Shown here: one piece after another, positions 14,217 to 15,018 of the stretch
Layout of the letters: the number at the start of each line of letters is the position of its first letter
Numbering within the stretch: position 1 is the first letter of the stretch
Source: an uncultured Bacilli bacterium
Lineage (GTDB): Bacteria > Bacillota_I > Bacilli_A > RF39 > UBA660
Reading direction: 5' to 3'
Assembly (NCBI GenBank): GCA_934155185.1
Contig: CAKPGT010000022.1
Span: forward strand, 1-15,018
Length of the DNA stretch: 15,018 nucleotides
Position numbers and translations under genes: made by a program
Notes under the pieces: generated by a model
Databases searched by the model: none
Told to the model about the DNA's origin: nothing
Seen by the model: only the letters and a program-made list of their open reading frames with translations

Positions 14217-14233
14217 AGTGATATAAGTTTTTT

Positions 14234-14310
14234 GGCGATGTAGCTCAGCTGGCTAGAGCGTTCGGTTCATACCCGAAAGGTCGTGGGTTCGATCCCCTCC
14301 GTCGCTACCA
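14234..14310 (+). tRNA. tRNA-Met (CAU), elongator type
   Basis: A complete 77-base cloverleaf with encoded CCA (14308-14310). The acceptor stem is GGCGATG with CGTCGCT, closed by a G1-U72 wobble. The D arm is GCTC/GAGC, the anticodon stem TTCGG/CCGAA holds the loop TTCATAC with anticodon CAT at 14268-14270, and the T loop is TTCGATC. It closely resembles the Bacillus elongator tRNA-Met. It lacks the C1-A72 mismatch and the three G-C pairs of the anticodon stem that mark initiator tRNA. A tRNA-Ile2 with lysidine-modified CAU is less likely given this match. The T stem has one U-U mismatch (14284 with 14298). Confidence 0.95.
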
Positions 14311-14320
14311 ATTGTAAATA

Positions 14321-14348
14321 ACTAATTCAGAAATGGATTAGTTTTTTT
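14321..14348 (+). terminator. Terminator of the tRNA-Met transcript
   Basis: An eight-base stem with one G-U pair, ACTAATTC (14321-14328) with GGATTAGT (14335-14342), a six-base loop, then seven T residues. It lies 11 bases past the CCA end and 39 bases before the 90-codon ORF. Confidence 0.85.
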
Positions 14349-14386
14349 GCGTTTATAAAAACTATCCTAAAAGAAAGGATGGTATT

Positions 14387-14659
14387 ATGGTAAATATTAT
14401 TAAAGAAGAATTACCTATTGAAGATTCGTTAAGGAAGAAATTAGAACTGATATGTGAATTTGCTAAAGCAACACCAACAATTATTAATGATAACATCAGA
14501 AAAATAGATAGAACTAATTTAACTTATATTGAGCCAAATAGAATTATCATAAAATATAAAACCTTTTTAATATTTAATTATTCTAATGAAGTCTTTATTG
14601 AATACCTATCTAATAAGATTAAATTATTTGAATTAGAAGATTACTTAAAAACCATTTAA
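14387..14659 (+). CDS. 90-residue protein of unknown function
   Basis: I do not recognise this protein. It is 90 residues, rich in Ile, Lys, Glu and Asn, without a hydrophobic span, signal peptide or cysteine pair (there is a single Cys). The N-terminal half looks helical and charged (EELPIEDSLRKKLELI); the second half alternates hydrophobic residues as beta strands do (NRIIIKYKTFLIFNY), suggesting a small alpha/beta fold. It is supported as a real gene by an ATG with AAAGGA seven bases upstream and a strong terminator just after it. No promoter is visible in the 38 bases after the tRNA terminator, so it may rely on read-through from the tRNA-Met promoter. Confidence 0.65.
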   Translation: MVNIIKEELPIEDSLRKKLELICEFAKATPTIINDNIRKIDRTNLTYIEPNRIIIKYKTFLIFNYSNEVFIEYLSNKIKLFELEDYLKTI

Positions 14660-14693
14660 ATACTACTTATTCCCGCAAATTTTTAGACTAAAT

Positions 14694-14716
14694 TCCGTTT
14701 TTTAACGGATTTTTTT
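14694..14716 (+). terminator. Terminator of the 90-residue ORF
   Basis: Stem TCCGTT (14694-14699) with AACGGA (14704-14709), a four-T loop, then seven T residues and a further T-rich tract. It lies 35 bases after the stop codon. Confidence 0.85.
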
Positions 14717-14749
14717 CTTTTTAAGACTTAATGCTGTTTTTATGTTGTT

Positions 14750-14838
14750 AAACGGAAATAAACTTTGTAAATGATAAAATTTTAACTAATAATTGTATAA
14801 ATTATTCCACGGCAAAAATACGGAGGTTATTTCCGTTT
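14750..14838. repeat. 89-base element bounded by perfect 12-base inverted repeats
   Basis: AAACGGAAATAA (14750-14761) is the exact reverse complement of TTATTTCCGTTT (14827-14838). The 65-base interior has its own hairpin, AATAATT (14788-14794) with AATTATT (14800-14806). It contains no ORF. It could be a structured RNA, a miniature mobile-element remnant or a recombination site; no target-site duplication is evident. Confidence 0.5.
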
Positions 14839-14920
14839 CTAAGACTTATTTCAATTTTTCCATAAAAAGCGGAAATTCAAATTAAAATTAATGAGGAGAT
14901 TAGAAATTTCTTCAAAAGTA

Positions 14921-14949
14921 TTGCATTTTATCAATAAATAGTGTATATT
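14921..14949 (+). promoter_or_regulatory. SigA-type promoter for the gene starting at 15016
   Basis: TTGCAT (14921-14926), a 17-base spacer and TATATT (14944-14949). Transcription would start near 14956, leaving a leader of about 60 bases that contains the hairpin at 14965-14989. Confidence 0.65.
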
Positions 14950-14964
14950 ATTTATCGAGATGTG

Positions 14965-14996
14965 CCTAGGAAACTTTTGAAGCCCTAGGTCTTTTT
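14965..14996 (+). promoter_or_regulatory. Leader hairpin with T tract upstream of the last gene, possible attenuator
   Basis: CCTAGG occurs near both ends of this segment and is self-complementary, so the two copies can pair as a six-base G-C-rich stem. An inner CTT/AAG pairing (around 14974-14982) supports the same hairpin. It is followed by TCTTTTT and only then by the ribosome site at 15004. A terminator-like hairpin between promoter and gene is the layout of a transcription attenuator or a ribosomal-protein leader. The ligand or protein cannot be named. Confidence 0.5.
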
Positions 14997-15015
14997 CATT
15001 TATAAGGAGGTAAAA

Positions 15016-15018
15016 ATG
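15016..15018 (+). CDS. Start codon of a gene that runs off the window
   Basis: Only ATG is visible. It is preceded by a perfect ribosome site AAGGAGG (15004-15010) five bases upstream, and by a promoter and leader hairpin. The product cannot be determined from this window. Confidence 0.7.

Larger units (their letters stand above)
14660..15015. other. 356-base non-coding region with terminator, inverted repeats, promoter and leader hairpin
   Basis: No gene of convincing size is present. In order it holds the terminator at 14694-14716; a copy of TAAGACTTA at 14722-14730, repeated at 14840-14848; an 89-base inverted-repeat element (14750-14838); a further CGGAAA copy near 14870; and the promoter and hairpin leader of the gene starting at 15016. 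The CGGAAA/TTCCG words occur in both orientations, so several alternative pairings are possible. Confidence 0.6.

Noticed and set aside
14125..14226. A 33-codon plus-strand ORF starting at ATG 14125
   Set aside because: No Shine-Dalgarno site, extreme Asn/Ile/Phe bias typical of AT-rich spacer, and it runs through the tRNA-Met promoter boxes.
14891..14941. A 16-codon plus-strand ORF near the last promoter
   Set aside because: No ribosome site at the right distance, very short, and it overlaps the promoter at 14921-14949.
1..15018. CRISPR arrays, rRNA genes, insertion sequences or prophage genes
   Set aside because: No regularly spaced repeats, rRNA signatures, transposases or integrases are seen in either strand.

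Overview
The window is AT-rich chromosomal DNA from a low-GC Gram-positive bacterium (Bacillota), possibly a Clostridium-like or Erysipelotrichia/Mollicutes-related gut lineage. The signs are strong purine-rich Shine-Dalgarno sites, vegetative (SigA-type) promoters with 17-base spacers, a TagO-type polyprenyl-phosphate sugar transferase, a YvcK homologue, a YjcZ-like small protein and a Bacillus-like elongator tRNA-Met. TGA is used as a stop and tryptophan is TGG, so the genetic code is standard. The species cannot be fixed from the sequence.

Left part (1-5842): surface-polysaccharide genes, nearly all on the minus strand. They encode a TagO/WecA-type initiating transferase, a GT4 glycosyltransferase, a GtrB-like GT2 transferase with two C-terminal membrane spans, and a two-subunit Alg14/Alg13 (PssD/PssE) glycosyltransferase. 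A GIY-YIG-DUF4357 nuclease-like gene is the last gene of the GT4-GT2 operon and is the odd member. A plus-strand gene for a 58-residue YjcZ-like membrane peptide with a Cys-x2-Cys-x2-Cys tail sits between the two transferase operons.

Middle (5843-8705): a four-gene, overlapping minus-strand operon with one clear promoter. In transcription order it holds a TtcA-like PP-loop ATPase, a DnaQ-fold protein that has lost its catalytic acids, a GloB-like metallo-beta-lactamase-fold hydrolase and YvcK. It probably links tRNA thiolation and housekeeping metabolism to the carbon and cell-wall regulator YvcK.

Right-middle (8706-14118): two tandem WG-repeat paralogues whose C-terminal 142 bases are almost identical while the rest has diverged; a plus-strand DUF6512 membrane protein; a YjdF/DUF2238 membrane protein in an operon behind galE; and a RimJ/RimL-type acetyltransferase. 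GalE supplies UDP-galactose and connects with the polysaccharide genes at the left.

Right end (14119-15018): tRNA-Met(CAU) with its own promoter and terminator, a 90-residue orphan ORF, a 356-base non-coding stretch rich in inverted repeats, and the promoter, hairpin leader, ribosome site and ATG of a gene that runs off the window. I do not see a complete, clearly new multi-gene system. The best leads are the inactivated exonuclease fold, the homogenised WG-repeat pair, the habit of placing stop codons inside terminator stems, the structured region at 14690-14880 and the hairpin leader at 14965-14989.
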